Positions 47,642 to 57,181 of a DNA stretch of 64,000 bases are shown one piece after another; positions within the stretch are counted from its first letter, which is position 1; every line of letters begins with the position of its first letter. This DNA comes from Ancylomarina salipaludis (lineage in GTDB: Bacteria; Bacteroidota; Bacteroidia; Bacteroidales; Marinifilaceae): NCBI RefSeq assembly GCF_004122035.1, contig NZ_SAXA01000006.1, positions 1 to 64,000 on the forward strand, read 5' to 3'. The notes beneath the pieces were generated by a model. The model did no database searches and was not told the origin of the DNA. It saw only the letters and a program-made list of their open reading frames with translations. The position numbers and the translations under genes were made by a program.

Positions 47642-48568
47642 ATGCTAAAAGGAAAATTCTCACAATTATCGAATTTTAATCAAGTTCTATTAAGCCTATG
47701 TGTAGTCGTTGGAACAAGCTTTATTATCCTTTTTGTGGGCTCATTGCTTAGTTACGTATTCTTTGGTATCAATATTATGACAGATGCCAGTGCCCTTGAC
47801 ATACATGGAGAAAACCCCAATATCTCAGCTCTAAAATTCTATCAAGCCATTTATTCAACGGGAATGTTTATTATTCCTCCTTTCATTATTGCTTACCTCT
47901 TCTCATCAAACGTAAGAAAGTATCTTCAAATTAACCAACTACCTGAATTTTCAACCTTTCTTCAGGCATTTTTACTAATTGTAGTTTCACTTCCGCTAAT
48001 CAATATGATGGCCGAATTAAACTCTCATATCCACTTCCCGGATTTTTTAAAAGAACTTGAACAATGGATGCGCCATTCTGAAGAACAAGCAGCTTTGGTC
48101 ACAGAAAAATTCTTATGCATGAATAATATTGGCGATTTACTTCTCAATCTTGTTTTGATAGCTGTGATTCCAGCATTAGGTGAAGAATTACTTTTTAGAG
48201 GGGTTTTACAAAAACAACTTTCAAAATGGACCGGAAGTGTTCATTGGGGAATTTTTATTTCTGCCGCCTGTTTTTCGGCCCTTCATATGCAGTTTTTCGG
48301 ATTCTTTCCAAGACTTTTTCTGGGCATGCTCTTCGGTTACCTATTGGTTTGGACAGGCTCGTTATGGGTTCCCATTCTTGCCCATTTAGTCAACAACGGC
48401 TTGGCTGTTTCTGCCAGCTACTTTATCGATAAAGGGCAATTGCCGGAAAAAGCCGATAGTATTGGTTCTTCTGATCTTATGTGGGGAACAAGTATTATTT
48501 CCCTCATCCTGTTCTCAATTTTAACCTATCAATTATTCAAAACTAGAAAAAGGCAAATTGAGAGTTGA
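47642..48568 (+). CDS. CPBP family intramembrane metalloprotease-like protein
   Basis: This 308-residue polytopic membrane protein belongs to the CPBP (Rce1-like) glutamic peptidases. The three catalytic motifs are GEELLFRGVL (Glu-Glu and Arg), ALHMQFFGFFPRLFLGMLFG (His) and HLVNNGLAV (His/Asn). About seven membrane segments are visible. Its last 36 nt overlap the 3' end of the convergent gene at 48533-49288. Confidence 0.9.
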   Translation: MLKGKFSQLSNFNQVLLSLCVVVGTSFIILFVGSLLSYVFFGINIMTDASALDIHGENPNISALKFYQAIYSTGMFIIPPFIIAYLFSSNVRKYLQINQLPEFSTFLQAFLLIVVSLPLINMMAELNSHIHFPDFLKELEQWMRHSEEQAALVTEKFLCMNNIGDLLLNLVLIAVIPALGEELLFRGVLQKQLSKWTGSVHWGIFISAACFSALHMQFFGFFPRLFLGMLFGYLLVWTGSLWVPILAHLVNNGLAVSASYFIDKGQLPEKADSIGSSDLMWGTSIISLILFSILTYQLFKTRKRQIES

Positions 48569-49288
48569 ACTTTCTACCGATTCTAATTGTTTCTGACGTT
48601 CCAATTCTGATTTTCGCCACACATACACCAAGCCATAACGGGTGCATATGTCGCGACGTTCATCTTCCGGCTTGTCTTTATAATACGATTCCACCTCATT
48701 CCAAATATCCAAAATAAGCTGATCTGCCTCATGTCGTCTCTGAGCGACTTGTTCGGAAAATCGTTGTGTATTATTTTGCAAAGTCTTTTGGTGCGTATAA
48801 GCATCCTTAAACCGATCGCAGTTCACTCTTACCAGTGCAATAGAGGGGCTATAAATGGGATTGCCACCCGCTCCAACACGTAGGCGTTCCCCTTCGATCA
48901 ACTTCTCTCCCCATTCAATCAATTTCAAATCCTTAACCAAGGACGGGATATTTTGAGAATTTACCTTTAAACCATAAAATTCTCTCACCTCCGGCTTTAA
49001 TTCCTCGCGTGCAATCGTGAAATTAAGCACCTGAATAAAATGAGAGACATAAAGTCTCGCTTTCTTTTGCCTTTCGTTGTACTCCTTGCTTTTTGCTGAT
49101 TGCTCAGCTATTGCCTGATGATGATTCCGAATAGCCAATTCAAAATGAGGTAAGAAATCATGGAGCTTTCTAAGGAGATTAAACGAAAACCCCAACTCAG
49201 AAGAAGATAAAATCTCTCCCATATCCTGGGCAGAACGCAAAGCTCTTATTCGAGCTAGATCGGTATTTGGTAGTCGACGATAAGGCAT
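48533..49288 (-). CDS. Hypothetical cytoplasmic protein, 251 residues
   Basis: A soluble, mostly helical protein. It opens MPYRRLPNTDLARIRAL and has a central basic helix (about residues 60-80) and a motif region IYSPSIALVRVNCDRFKDAY near residue 150. The C-terminal part is charged (YYKDKPEDERRDICTRYGLVYVW). No signal peptide, transmembrane segment or catalytic motif is recognised. It overlaps the CPBP gene by 36 nt at the 3' end, so both reading frames fix the sequence there. Confidence 0.72.
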   Translation of the reverse strand: MPYRRLPNTDLARIRALRSAQDMGEILSSSELGFSFNLLRKLHDFLPHFELAIRNHHQAIAEQSAKSKEYNERQKKARLYVSHFIQVLNFTIAREELKPEVREFYGLKVNSQNIPSLVKDLKLIEWGEKLIEGERLRVGAGGNPIYSPSIALVRVNCDRFKDAYTHQKTLQNNTQRFSEQVAQRRHEADQLILDIWNEVESYYKDKPEDERRDICTRYGLVYVWRKSELERQKQLESVESSTLNLPFSSFE

Positions 49289-49420
49289 ATTAGGTATTCT
49301 TTAGAGTTGATCTATACGAAGGTATGAAATTTTACTCAAGAGATTAGGGTCTTCGCAATTTAGCAGCATGCCTTTTTATGAACAGCATCTATTTGCTTAT
49401 CAAAATAACGTCCTATTAAA

Positions 49421-49450
49421 CAAAAAAAGCTGCCCGAGTGGGCAGCTTTT
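49421..49450 (-). terminator. Terminator of the TonB receptor / lipoprotein operon
   Basis: AAAGCTGCCC / GGGCAGCTTT stem around a 4-nt loop, then seven T on the minus strand. Confidence 0.85.
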
Positions 49451-49471
49451 AAATAATTTTATCTGAAATTA

Positions 49472-51361
49472 TTATCTTTCAGGTAATCCTTCAATATAAG
49501 TAAACTCTGGAGATGGTCCTGATTTAGTACATTGGAATTTAAGAGTATATTCTCCATCTACATATCCGCTATCGCCTTCTTCAAAAGTGATTACAGTTAT
49601 ATTATAAAAAACATCAATTCCGTTAACTTGAGTTGTTGCATCAGGAAATTTCTTCTCTAACATGATTGCAACTCCTTCTACCATTCTTTCATCCATCAAT
49701 GCAATGGTTTCTTCATCAGATAACCCATCATATCCAGCAATTTTATAATCCGGATTTCTTCTATTCTTAATTCTCAAGTCAAAATTATCGTAATTTGAAC
49801 TAGAGCCATAATAATACTCAGATGTGCTATATTTCGAAGTTGCGCCATGCTCAGCGATTGAGTAAACAACAATCAAATGATAATCTTCCTTTGACATTTT
49901 AAAACTCACTGTAGGATCAAATACCCATCCTAATTCACCAGCTGCATAAACGTACTGTTCAGTCTTTTCAGGCATTGTTGACCAAACCCCTTCCTTATAG
50001 GTATATTCAGATGCAATAGTCTTAGTTCCTCCTGAATAATACTTATAAACCATTACCATCATATCGCCTTCTTGAGCATATGGGTATTTATTCATTAAGA
50101 ATATTGGTAAATAATCTTCAGGAGCTACACTGCTAGAAAAGTTTCCATACTCACCAGGTTTTCCCATCGAATCATAATCACTTCTTTGTAGATTATAAAC
50201 ACCTTCTGGTGTGCCCCAATTACTTCCATCAAAAGTATAAAATACTTTTGATGTTTCACCTTCTGGGCGACCATAACCTTTAACGCTTAACTGAGAAATT
50301 TGCCATGTTGACGCATCATCCGGAGCTTTTGATTTATAAACAAAAGCAATATGTATTTTTTTACCGTTGTATGCAGATAAAGAAATATCCCCAGATTCAA
50401 CATAGGTGTAACTATTACCGGCTGGTTTGTTTTCATCAGCTAAAACAATTTCATCCCAATCAGCTACATCTAAAGCATCCCCAGCAGTATATCCTTCTCT
50501 TACATAAATAAAAGTCTGTTGCCAATCACCTGACAAAAAGTTTTGTGCTTGCGAAAAATTAAGAATTGCATCAGGGGTTTCAGTTAAATCAATTTCGGCT
50601 GTAATTAACCAATCTTCATTATCATGTCGAGCCCCACTACTGTATCCACTCATCTTAGCATATCCAGCTCCATTATATGAAGATTGATACCATTCTTGAT
50701 CTCCAACAATTGAACGGGTTTCAAATTGATTTAGGTTATCAGAAAAATCAGCTTCAAATACGGTTACCACATCTACTTCAGATGGGTCGTAATTTGTGTC
50801 TCTTGAATCATAACTTACTAGCACAACATCACCATCTACTGCCTCTGTGTACTCAGCTTTCAAGATATCATTCAAATAATCCTTAGCAGGAAACTTTGGA
50901 GTGAAAAAACCAGCTTCTCCAGTAGTAACATCTACTGAAGCATATTCATCATTTCCTAATTTGAAATATGGTGCATCTGTATAAGACATCAAATATTCAG
51001 CGTCTCTTGTATCATAACTAAATGTTATATTAGCTGAAGATGTTTTATCAAAATTCTTATACGTATCATTTAAAAAAGCAGGAATGTAATTTGCTGCTGG
51101 TCTGTCATCACTAAAACTTAACAATGAAGCAATAGCCTTAGCCTTTGTAGAATCTGCTTCATTTTTAGCGCTCTTCAAAGCCAATTTGCTAATCGCTGAA
51201 TAATCTTCTACAGATAAGGTACGCTCTAATGCTTGAGCGTTCTCGGTTCCCGTTTTAGCGGCGTCCAATTCATCGTAGAACTCATCATTTACATCACATG
51301 ATGAAAAAACACCAAGTCCGAAGAAAATGAAGGCTCCTAATAGTATTTTTGAGTATTTCAT
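49472..51361 (-). CDS. Surface lipoprotein with choice-of-anchor J-like domain, partner of the TonB receptor
   Basis: 629 residues. A lipoprotein signal ends at SSC (about residue 22). A segment near residues 230-365 (VTVFEADFSDNLNQFE, DNEDWLITAEIDL) resembles choice-of-anchor J domains. A repeated short module with a DYLP-F-x-Y-x-A-GD pattern appears about three times (around residues 95, 158 and 410). It lacks the TPR-like helices of SusD. It lies 57 nt after the TonB-dependent receptor gene and ends at a terminator, so the two form an operon. Ligand unknown. Confidence 0.8.
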   Translation of the reverse strand: MKYSKILLGAFIFFGLGVFSSCDVNDEFYDELDAAKTGTENAQALERTLSVEDYSAISKLALKSAKNEADSTKAKAIASLLSFSDDRPAANYIPAFLNDTYKNFDKTSSANITFSYDTRDAEYLMSYTDAPYFKLGNDEYASVDVTTGEAGFFTPKFPAKDYLNDILKAEYTEAVDGDVVLVSYDSRDTNYDPSEVDVVTVFEADFSDNLNQFETRSIVGDQEWYQSSYNGAGYAKMSGYSSGARHDNEDWLITAEIDLTETPDAILNFSQAQNFLSGDWQQTFIYVREGYTAGDALDVADWDEIVLADENKPAGNSYTYVESGDISLSAYNGKKIHIAFVYKSKAPDDASTWQISQLSVKGYGRPEGETSKVFYTFDGSNWGTPEGVYNLQRSDYDSMGKPGEYGNFSSSVAPEDYLPIFLMNKYPYAQEGDMMVMVYKYYSGGTKTIASEYTYKEGVWSTMPEKTEQYVYAAGELGWVFDPTVSFKMSKEDYHLIVVYSIAEHGATSKYSTSEYYYGSSSNYDNFDLRIKNRRNPDYKIAGYDGLSDEETIALMDERMVEGVAIMLEKKFPDATTQVNGIDVFYNITVITFEEGDSGYVDGEYTLKFQCTKSGPSPEFTYIEGLPER

Positions 51362-51418
51362 ATTTTCAATTTTATATTTTACTTATTTCGCTTTCAATAA
51401 TTCTGAAATCCGAAATTC

Positions 51419-54004
51419 CTAAAATTTGAATTTTAAACTAGCTGTCCAAGTTCTTCCGAAGCCATAAAATACAGTTGCATCCTGCCATTTGTTAGTAGTA
51501 GCATAAGAGTCTGCAATATATTCTGCATCGAATAAGTTCATAACCTTAGCTGAAGCAATAGCTGTAAATGGACCTACTGCAAATGTATATTTTACATTAG
51601 CGTCAACCACTCCATAATCAGGCACTTCCCAAGTATTTGTCCCAGCTAAGTCAGTCACATTTGTTGGGTTAGAAAATAGACGAGCAAAGTAGTTATAATC
51701 AACTCCGATTTTAAGATCCTTTGTCAACTTATAGTTTGCTCCAATAGCGGCTGTTGTTTGAGCAGCATCACCAACACTTACATTAGCGATATTTGCACTC
51801 ACCTTATTTTGCTTATCTGAACCTGCCTCAACGACATTACCATTTTCATCAACAGGTTTACCATCACGGTCAAAAATCAAAGCTTCTGTATCATCTTGCC
51901 ACTTCCAATCACCAATCGATAACATTGCATAAATTGATAATCCGTCTGCTGGTTTTGCCTTAATATCAATTTCAATACCTTTGTGTAAAGCATTAACACC
52001 TGTCATGTTATAACTACCTGCATCTGGATCTGTTCTGTCAACCAAACCAGTTACAGCCTTATCATTCCACATAGTATAATAAGCATTTACATTTGCTGAA
52101 ATGATTGAAGATTTATATCCATAACCCAATTCAACAGAATAAATTTTCTCATTTACAGCATCTTCATTGGCTACATTACTAAAATCTTTTGCTGTGAAAA
52201 CATTACTGAAATATGGTGCTCTTGAAATTGCTCCGATATTAGCAAACACATTATGATACTCATTAATATTATAATTAGCCCCTCCTTTTAAAGTCCCACC
52301 AATATAATTGTACGCTTTAGAAGTTTTATCATCATAGTAGAAACGATCTCTACGCTTGTAATTAGTATTGGAAATAGCACCTGAAACAAACGAACTTAAA
52401 TTTCCAGTTGTATACTCTATTTGAGCAAATCCTCCTGTAGAAAGAACAATTCCATCATAATCTCTACCGATTACATCACCTTCTTTAAGCTTTTCGTCGT
52501 TAGCTAAAACATCTGAATCTTCTCTATTGGGATCAATAAAAAATGCCCCTCCTAATAAATCCCCAACAGTTCTAGTATGTTCTCCAATGTAGTAGCGCAT
52601 GTCAATACCACCAGAAAAATTTAATTCATCAGTTAAATCTTTATTAATAGTAGACAACAAGCCATACCATTGGTGATTGTTATTCGATACTCCAATTATT
52701 GCTTGAGATCCATTTGGATCTATTGAATTCTCTTGTTGAATTCGTGCGTAATCTTTATATCCCTCTATAGTTCGATATTCGGTATCAGATCCATATAAAC
52801 GACTTCTTTCATTTCCTTGTGCACTCCATCCGCCACCTGTAGAAATTGAAGCATACACAGCTGTTGACACTGAAGTTTTTTCATCAATTGTCCAAAAATG
52901 ATTTAAAGATATTTGAGGTTTGTGATAGAAGTTATGAGACACATTCATATATTCACCATTAACATCAAATCCATAAGTCGCATTAAACTTATAGCCATCC
53001 TTAAAATCTCTCCATTCTTCAATTTTACGAGCATCATAACGGGATCTCTGATCATGCCACTGAGGCGCTCCAAATGCTGTAAAAGATAATTGGTGCTTTT
53101 CATTGATCTGCTTAGACACATTCAAGAAATAAGAATAACCTTCAAAAGGAGTGCCCATAATATAACCATCTCCTTCGGTTTTAGAACCTGAGAAAGTAAT
53201 TGCATATCCATTATCCATTAAACCAGTAGATAAGGTAACTGCCGTTTTTTTGTAACCATCATTACCGATTCCTGAGAAAACAGAACCACCTTTTTTCATA
53301 TCGGTAGTCTTTGTCAAAATATTGATTGATCCTCCAACTGAAGGAGCTGCAATTTTAGCTGCACCTAAACCACGTTGTGTTTGCATAGAACGAGTCACAT
53401 CGGATAGTCCTGCCCAATTTGACCAATAAACACCTCCCCATTCCATATCATTAACAGGAATACCATTAATCATTACGGCTATGTTTTCTGAAGCAAAACC
53501 ACGCATATTAATACGAGAGTCACCAAATCCACCACCTTGTTTAGTTGCATATACACCAGGAGTCGATTTTAAAACCTCTGGAAACTCTTGAGTTCCTAAT
53601 TTTTCCTGAATTATTTCAGGACTAATTGTAGAAACAGCTACAGGAGTTTTGCGCTGAATAGCCACAGAAGCCATTACACTAACTTCGTTCAAACCAACGG
53701 CATCTGATTCAAGTTTAATTGTACCAAAATCTTGTGTCCCATTCAATGTCAGTTCCTTATCAAGGAAACCCACAAAACTTACTAAAATTGTTTTGGTTCC
53801 ATTAGGCACCTCCAAAACAAAGGCTCCATCAAAACCAGTAACAGTTCCTGTTGCTGTACCAGGAATAACAACAGAAGCACCAGGCAAAGTTTCATTGGTA
53901 CTTCCGTCAACAACCACCCCTTTCACAGTGGTTTGAGCAATAGCTGCAACAGACAGCATCATAAGTGCTGCCATTGACAAAATACTTCTCATCGCTTTTT
54001 TCAT
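51419..54004 (-). CDS. TonB-dependent outer-membrane receptor
   Basis: 861 residues. The signal peptide (about 1-23, ending AIAQ) is followed by a carboxypeptidase-regulatory-like domain (about 25-105, GVVVDGSTNETLPGASV), a plug domain (about 120-230, with KSTPGVYATKQGGGFGDSRI and the GIPVNDMEWGG loop) and a barrel ending in aromatic-rich strands with a terminal Phe. No SusD gene is adjacent; instead a different surface lipoprotein follows. Substrate cannot be deduced. Confidence 0.92.
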   Translation of the reverse strand: MKKAMRSILSMAALMMLSVAAIAQTTVKGVVVDGSTNETLPGASVVIPGTATGTVTGFDGAFVLEVPNGTKTILVSFVGFLDKELTLNGTQDFGTIKLESDAVGLNEVSVMASVAIQRKTPVAVSTISPEIIQEKLGTQEFPEVLKSTPGVYATKQGGGFGDSRINMRGFASENIAVMINGIPVNDMEWGGVYWSNWAGLSDVTRSMQTQRGLGAAKIAAPSVGGSINILTKTTDMKKGGSVFSGIGNDGYKKTAVTLSTGLMDNGYAITFSGSKTEGDGYIMGTPFEGYSYFLNVSKQINEKHQLSFTAFGAPQWHDQRSRYDARKIEEWRDFKDGYKFNATYGFDVNGEYMNVSHNFYHKPQISLNHFWTIDEKTSVSTAVYASISTGGGWSAQGNERSRLYGSDTEYRTIEGYKDYARIQQENSIDPNGSQAIIGVSNNNHQWYGLLSTINKDLTDELNFSGGIDMRYYIGEHTRTVGDLLGGAFFIDPNREDSDVLANDEKLKEGDVIGRDYDGIVLSTGGFAQIEYTTGNLSSFVSGAISNTNYKRRDRFYYDDKTSKAYNYIGGTLKGGANYNINEYHNVFANIGAISRAPYFSNVFTAKDFSNVANEDAVNEKIYSVELGYGYKSSIISANVNAYYTMWNDKAVTGLVDRTDPDAGSYNMTGVNALHKGIEIDIKAKPADGLSIYAMLSIGDWKWQDDTEALIFDRDGKPVDENGNVVEAGSDKQNKVSANIANVSVGDAAQTTAAIGANYKLTKDLKIGVDYNYFARLFSNPTNVTDLAGTNTWEVPDYGVVDANVKYTFAVGPFTAIASAKVMNLFDAEYIADSYATTNKWQDATVFYGFGRTWTASLKFKF

Positions 54005-54081
54005 AAAATGAATTGTTAGATTAGTGATTTTGTAGCCCTCAGGCCACAGAAAAACATTTCACCCTCACTGAGAGATCCGGA

Positions 54082-54143
54082 TCACAAAAATGGTTGTTGA
54101 ATTCAAACGTTCTCACGCTCTGAATTCGTTCACAAAAATGGTT
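54082..54143 (-). repeat. Direct repeat of a 14-mer upstream of the TonB receptor
   Basis: TCACAAAAATGGTT occurs at 54082-54095 and again at 54130-54143, 48 nt apart. On the minus strand the upper copy has CATTTTTG 20 nt after a TTG, resembling a promoter; the lower copy does not. GAATTC also occurs once near each copy. They may be duplicated promoter or operator sequences. Confidence 0.55.
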
Positions 54144-54651
54144 AGTTAAAAAGAATTTAACAAAAGTTAAGAATCCTATTTTCCAGTATTCATCGCTTTT
54201 TTTCAATTGTTTATCGAAAAAAATGTGATTCAGTCATCTATTACAGACTTTTTCCTCCGATTTACCAATTCCAACTAAGAATAAACACGAATTAAAACAA
54301 GAATCTTAAAAGGGTGACTGAATATAGTATTTTTTCAGCAAACACAAACGTATCATTTTGATTTAAAGATTTTAAACTTATCAATCATTATTATTAATAC
54401 ATGCTGAAAGGCCTAAATAAATTGATGTTCAAGACCTTTTTTTAAAGCATCTAAATATGTATTACCTGTACGAATTTAACTTCATCCCTCATAAAATTAT
54501 ATTCGTCAATAGTTTATCCTTGAATTTTACTTTTCACTCATTTTTTTAGAACTTCTACAGCACAAAACAATCAAATTAATCGAGCTTTCATGTTAATTCA
54601 ATCTTAAGATATTAAACAGAAAACGTTTCCTTAAAATTAAATTCATCAAAA

Positions 54652-54684
54652 TTGATATTTTCAAAAAAATAAACTGTACTTTTG
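54652..54684 (+). promoter_or_regulatory. Promoter upstream of typA
   Basis: TTG (54652-54654), 22 nt, TACTTTTG (54677-54684). The predicted leader to the typA ATG at 54895 is about 200 nt. Confidence 0.55.
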
Positions 54685-54831
54685 CAGCCGCATTTGAAGT
54701 AAGACAATCAACTCTAAAACAATGATTTTAATTAAGTTATTGATTGCTAAAAATGTCCAATATTGATTGCAAATTTATTCTGAAAGCTTTTAGGTCATTC
54801 AGTTTTTGCATTTGGTATTAAACATCATCAT

Positions 54832-54874
54832 GGAGATAAGTTGTGATAAAGATCTGAAATTTGTGATTATCTCC
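54832..54874 (+). promoter_or_regulatory. Hairpin in the typA leader
   Basis: GGAGATAA (54832-54839) and TTATCTCC (54867-54874) form a perfect 8-bp stem closing a 27-nt loop, 20 nt before the ATG. It is not followed by a T run, so it is not a terminator. Confidence 0.5.
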
Positions 54875-54894
54875 TTAGTTAAGCCAATAAGAAC

Positions 54895-56694
54895 ATGAGA
54901 AAACTAAGAAACATTGCCATTATCGCCCACGTAGACCATGGGAAAACAACATTGGTTGATAAAATGATAATGCACAGCGACATTTTCAGAAAGAATGAAA
55001 CTCCGGGTGAGTTGATTCTAGACAACAACGATTTGGAGCGTGAACGAGGCATTACTATTCTATCGAAAAACGTTTCCTTAGAATATAAAGGTGTTAAAAT
55101 TAATATTATTGACACTCCAGGTCACTCCGACTTTGGTGGTGAGGTTGAACGTGTATTGAACATGGCTGATGGGGTTTTACTTTTGGTAGATGCCTTTGAA
55201 GGAACCATGCCTCAAACCCGTTTTGTATTGCAAAAAGCATTGAACTTAGGTTTGAAGCCAGTTGTTGTTGTCAATAAGGTAGACAAGCCAAACTGTCGCC
55301 CTGAAGAAGTTCAGGAGCAAGTATTCGACTTGATGTTCAACCTTGAAGCAAATGAAGAGCAACTTGACTTTCCAACCATTTATGGTTCGGCAAAACAAGG
55401 CTGGATGTCTACCGACTGGCAAAAGCCAACTACTGACATTACGGCTATTCTTGATGCTGTTATCGAATTTATTCCTGAGCCTAAAACTATCGAAGGTACA
55501 CCACAGATGTTGATTACATCTCTTGACTACTCTGCTTATGTTGGTCGTATTGCTGTAGGTCGTCTTCACCGCGGTGAACTTCGCGAAGGTATGGATGTAA
55601 CTTTGGTTAAACCTGATGGTAGCATTAAAAAACAACGAATTAAAGAACTACACGTCTTTACCGGTCTTGGAAAAGAAAGAGTGCAATCAGTTGCTTCAGG
55701 CGAGCTGTGTGCTTTGGTTGGTATCGATGGGTTTGATATTGGAGATTCAATTTGTGATGTAGAGAACCCAGAACCTTTGGAACCAATTGCTATTGATGAG
55801 CCAACAATGAGTATGTTATTTACCATTAACAATTCTCCTTTTTACGGACAAGATGGTAAATTCGTTACTTCTCGTCACTTAATTGATCGATTGAATAAAG
55901 AGTTGGAAAAAAATCTTGCTCTTAGAGTTGAAGCAACTGATTCTGCTGATTCATACATCGTATTCGGACGTGGTGTCCTTCATTTGTCAGTCTTGATTGA
56001 AACCATGCGTCGTGAAGGATATGAATTACAAGTTGGTCAACCACAGGTTATCATCAAAAATATTGGTGGTGAAAAATGTGAACCAATCGAAATTTTATAT
56101 ATCGACCTTCCTGAGGAGGTTTCAGGAAAAGCAATCGAGATTGTGACTCAGCGTAAAGGTGAAATGTTAACCATGGAACGTAAAGCTGATCGTATTCACC
56201 TTGAATTCCAGATTCCATCACGTGGTATTATTGGTTTAAGAAACCAAATGTTGACTGCTACAGCAGGTGAAGCAGTTATTTCACACCGTTTTCTTGAATA
56301 TCAACCTCACAAAGGTGTTATTCCAGGACGAATTAACGGTTCTTTAATCGCTATGGAAACCGGACTTACTTTTGCTTATGCTTTAAATAAACTTCAGGAC
56401 AGAGGAACTTTCTTTGTTGCTCCAACAACTGAGATTTATGAAGGCCAGGTTATTGGTGAAAACAATCGTGCGGGTGACTTGGTAATAAATGTTACCAAGA
56501 CTAAAAAGCTAACCAACATGCGTACTTCAGGTACTGACGATAAGGTGAGATTAGCTCCTCCAATCATTCACTCTCTTGAAGAGGCTTTGGAATATATCCA
56601 AGGTGATGAGTATGTAGAGGTAACCCCTAACAATATCCGATTGAGAAAAATCATGCTTAAAGAAACAGATCGTAAAAGAGCTGGAAAAGCCTAA
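54895..56694 (+). CDS. typA: Translational GTPase TypA/BipA
   Basis: A ribosome-binding GTPase of the EF-G group, tied in other bacteria to growth at low temperature and to ribosome assembly. At 599 residues, the motifs are HVDHGKTTLVDKM (P-loop), RERGITI, DTPGHSDFGGEVE and NKVDKPNC. The C-terminal TypA-specific domain (about 480-599) is intact. A long leader with a hairpin precedes it. A bidirectional terminator follows. Confidence 0.97.
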   Translation: MRKLRNIAIIAHVDHGKTTLVDKMIMHSDIFRKNETPGELILDNNDLERERGITILSKNVSLEYKGVKINIIDTPGHSDFGGEVERVLNMADGVLLLVDAFEGTMPQTRFVLQKALNLGLKPVVVVNKVDKPNCRPEEVQEQVFDLMFNLEANEEQLDFPTIYGSAKQGWMSTDWQKPTTDITAILDAVIEFIPEPKTIEGTPQMLITSLDYSAYVGRIAVGRLHRGELREGMDVTLVKPDGSIKKQRIKELHVFTGLGKERVQSVASGELCALVGIDGFDIGDSICDVENPEPLEPIAIDEPTMSMLFTINNSPFYGQDGKFVTSRHLIDRLNKELEKNLALRVEATDSADSYIVFGRGVLHLSVLIETMRREGYELQVGQPQVIIKNIGGEKCEPIEILYIDLPEEVSGKAIEIVTQRKGEMLTMERKADRIHLEFQIPSRGIIGLRNQMLTATAGEAVISHRFLEYQPHKGVIPGRINGSLIAMETGLTFAYALNKLQDRGTFFVAPTTEIYEGQVIGENNRAGDLVINVTKTKKLTNMRTSGTDDKVRLAPPIIHSLEEALEYIQGDEYVEVTPNNIRLRKIMLKETDRKRAGKA

Positions 56695-56715
56695 TAAGAT
56701 CTTTAGTATACATAC

Positions 56716-56752
56716 AGAAAGAGCCTTTGATTTCTCAAAGGCTCTTTTTATT
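56716..56752. terminator. Bidirectional terminator between typA and the small sorting-domain gene
   Basis: Perfect 11-bp stem AGAGCCTTTGA / TCAAAGGCTCT around a 4-nt loop, then TTTTATTT. Confidence 0.85.
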
Positions 56753-56779
56753 TGTTAGAGATCGACTAAAAGTCAACAA

Positions 56780-57181
56780 CTACTTTTTAATAATCTTTTT
56801 TGCGATTCTCTTGCCATCTTTCATGTCAAAATTAATCAGATACATACCTTTTGAAAGTTTAGACAAATTTATAGTCTCTTCCTTGGTTTTGATATCGATA
56901 AGGGTTTTACCGGTGAGACTGAAAATTCGCACTCTAAGAACATCTTCCTGATCTGTGAGATTGACAATATCTTGAACAGGATTTGGGTAAAATCCCGGCT
57001 CTTTCTTTACAAAATCATCCAATTGATCTGCAGACTTATTTAAAGAATAAAAGCCATTTACATTTGTGATATCGTAAAAACAGGAATGCACAGCTAACTC
57101 TGCTTTTGCAAAGGAAACCGAAGTCAAAAGCAGAACAAGCAATAAGAAGAGATGTTTTTTTACGAGTAAAAGTCTCAGCAT
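56780..57181 (-). CDS. Very small protein consisting of signal peptide and type IX sorting domain
   Basis: 133 residues: a signal peptide (about 1-28, ending FAKA), a middle of only about 35 residues with one cysteine, and then a complete type A sorting domain (about 63-133). The sorting domain shows FYPNPVQDIVNL, the VRIFSLTGKTLI strand, LSKLSKGMYLINF and the basic KKIIKK end. Type A domains normally sit at the end of large secreted proteins; here almost no cargo remains. It may be a cell-surface peptide or a remnant of a larger gene. Confidence 0.8.
   Translation of the reverse strand: MLRLLLVKKHLFLLLVLLLTSVSFAKAELAVHSCFYDITNVNGFYSLNKSADQLDDFVKKEPGFYPNPVQDIVNLTDQEDVLRVRIFSLTGKTLIDIKTKEETINLSKLSKGMYLINFDMKDGKRIAKKIIKK

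Larger units (their letters stand above)
54005..54894. other. Divergent intergenic region between the TonB receptor and typA, 890 nt
   Basis: No gene is visible. Described separately are a repeated 14-mer near the receptor (54082-54095 and 54130-54143), a promoter with TACTTTTG at 54677-54684, and a hairpin at 54832-54874. The middle part (about 54150-54640) is AT-rich without open frame or clear structure. The rpsO gene sometimes found before typA in other genomes is absent. Confidence 0.6.

Noticed and set aside
51419-54004. Classic SusC/SusD glycan-uptake locus
   Set aside because: The paired lipoprotein lacks SusD features and no glycoside hydrolase or regulator gene is nearby.
54691-54894. 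Missing small gene (rpsO) before typA
   Set aside because: All frames are closed or lack S15 motifs; the region reads as a leader with a hairpin.
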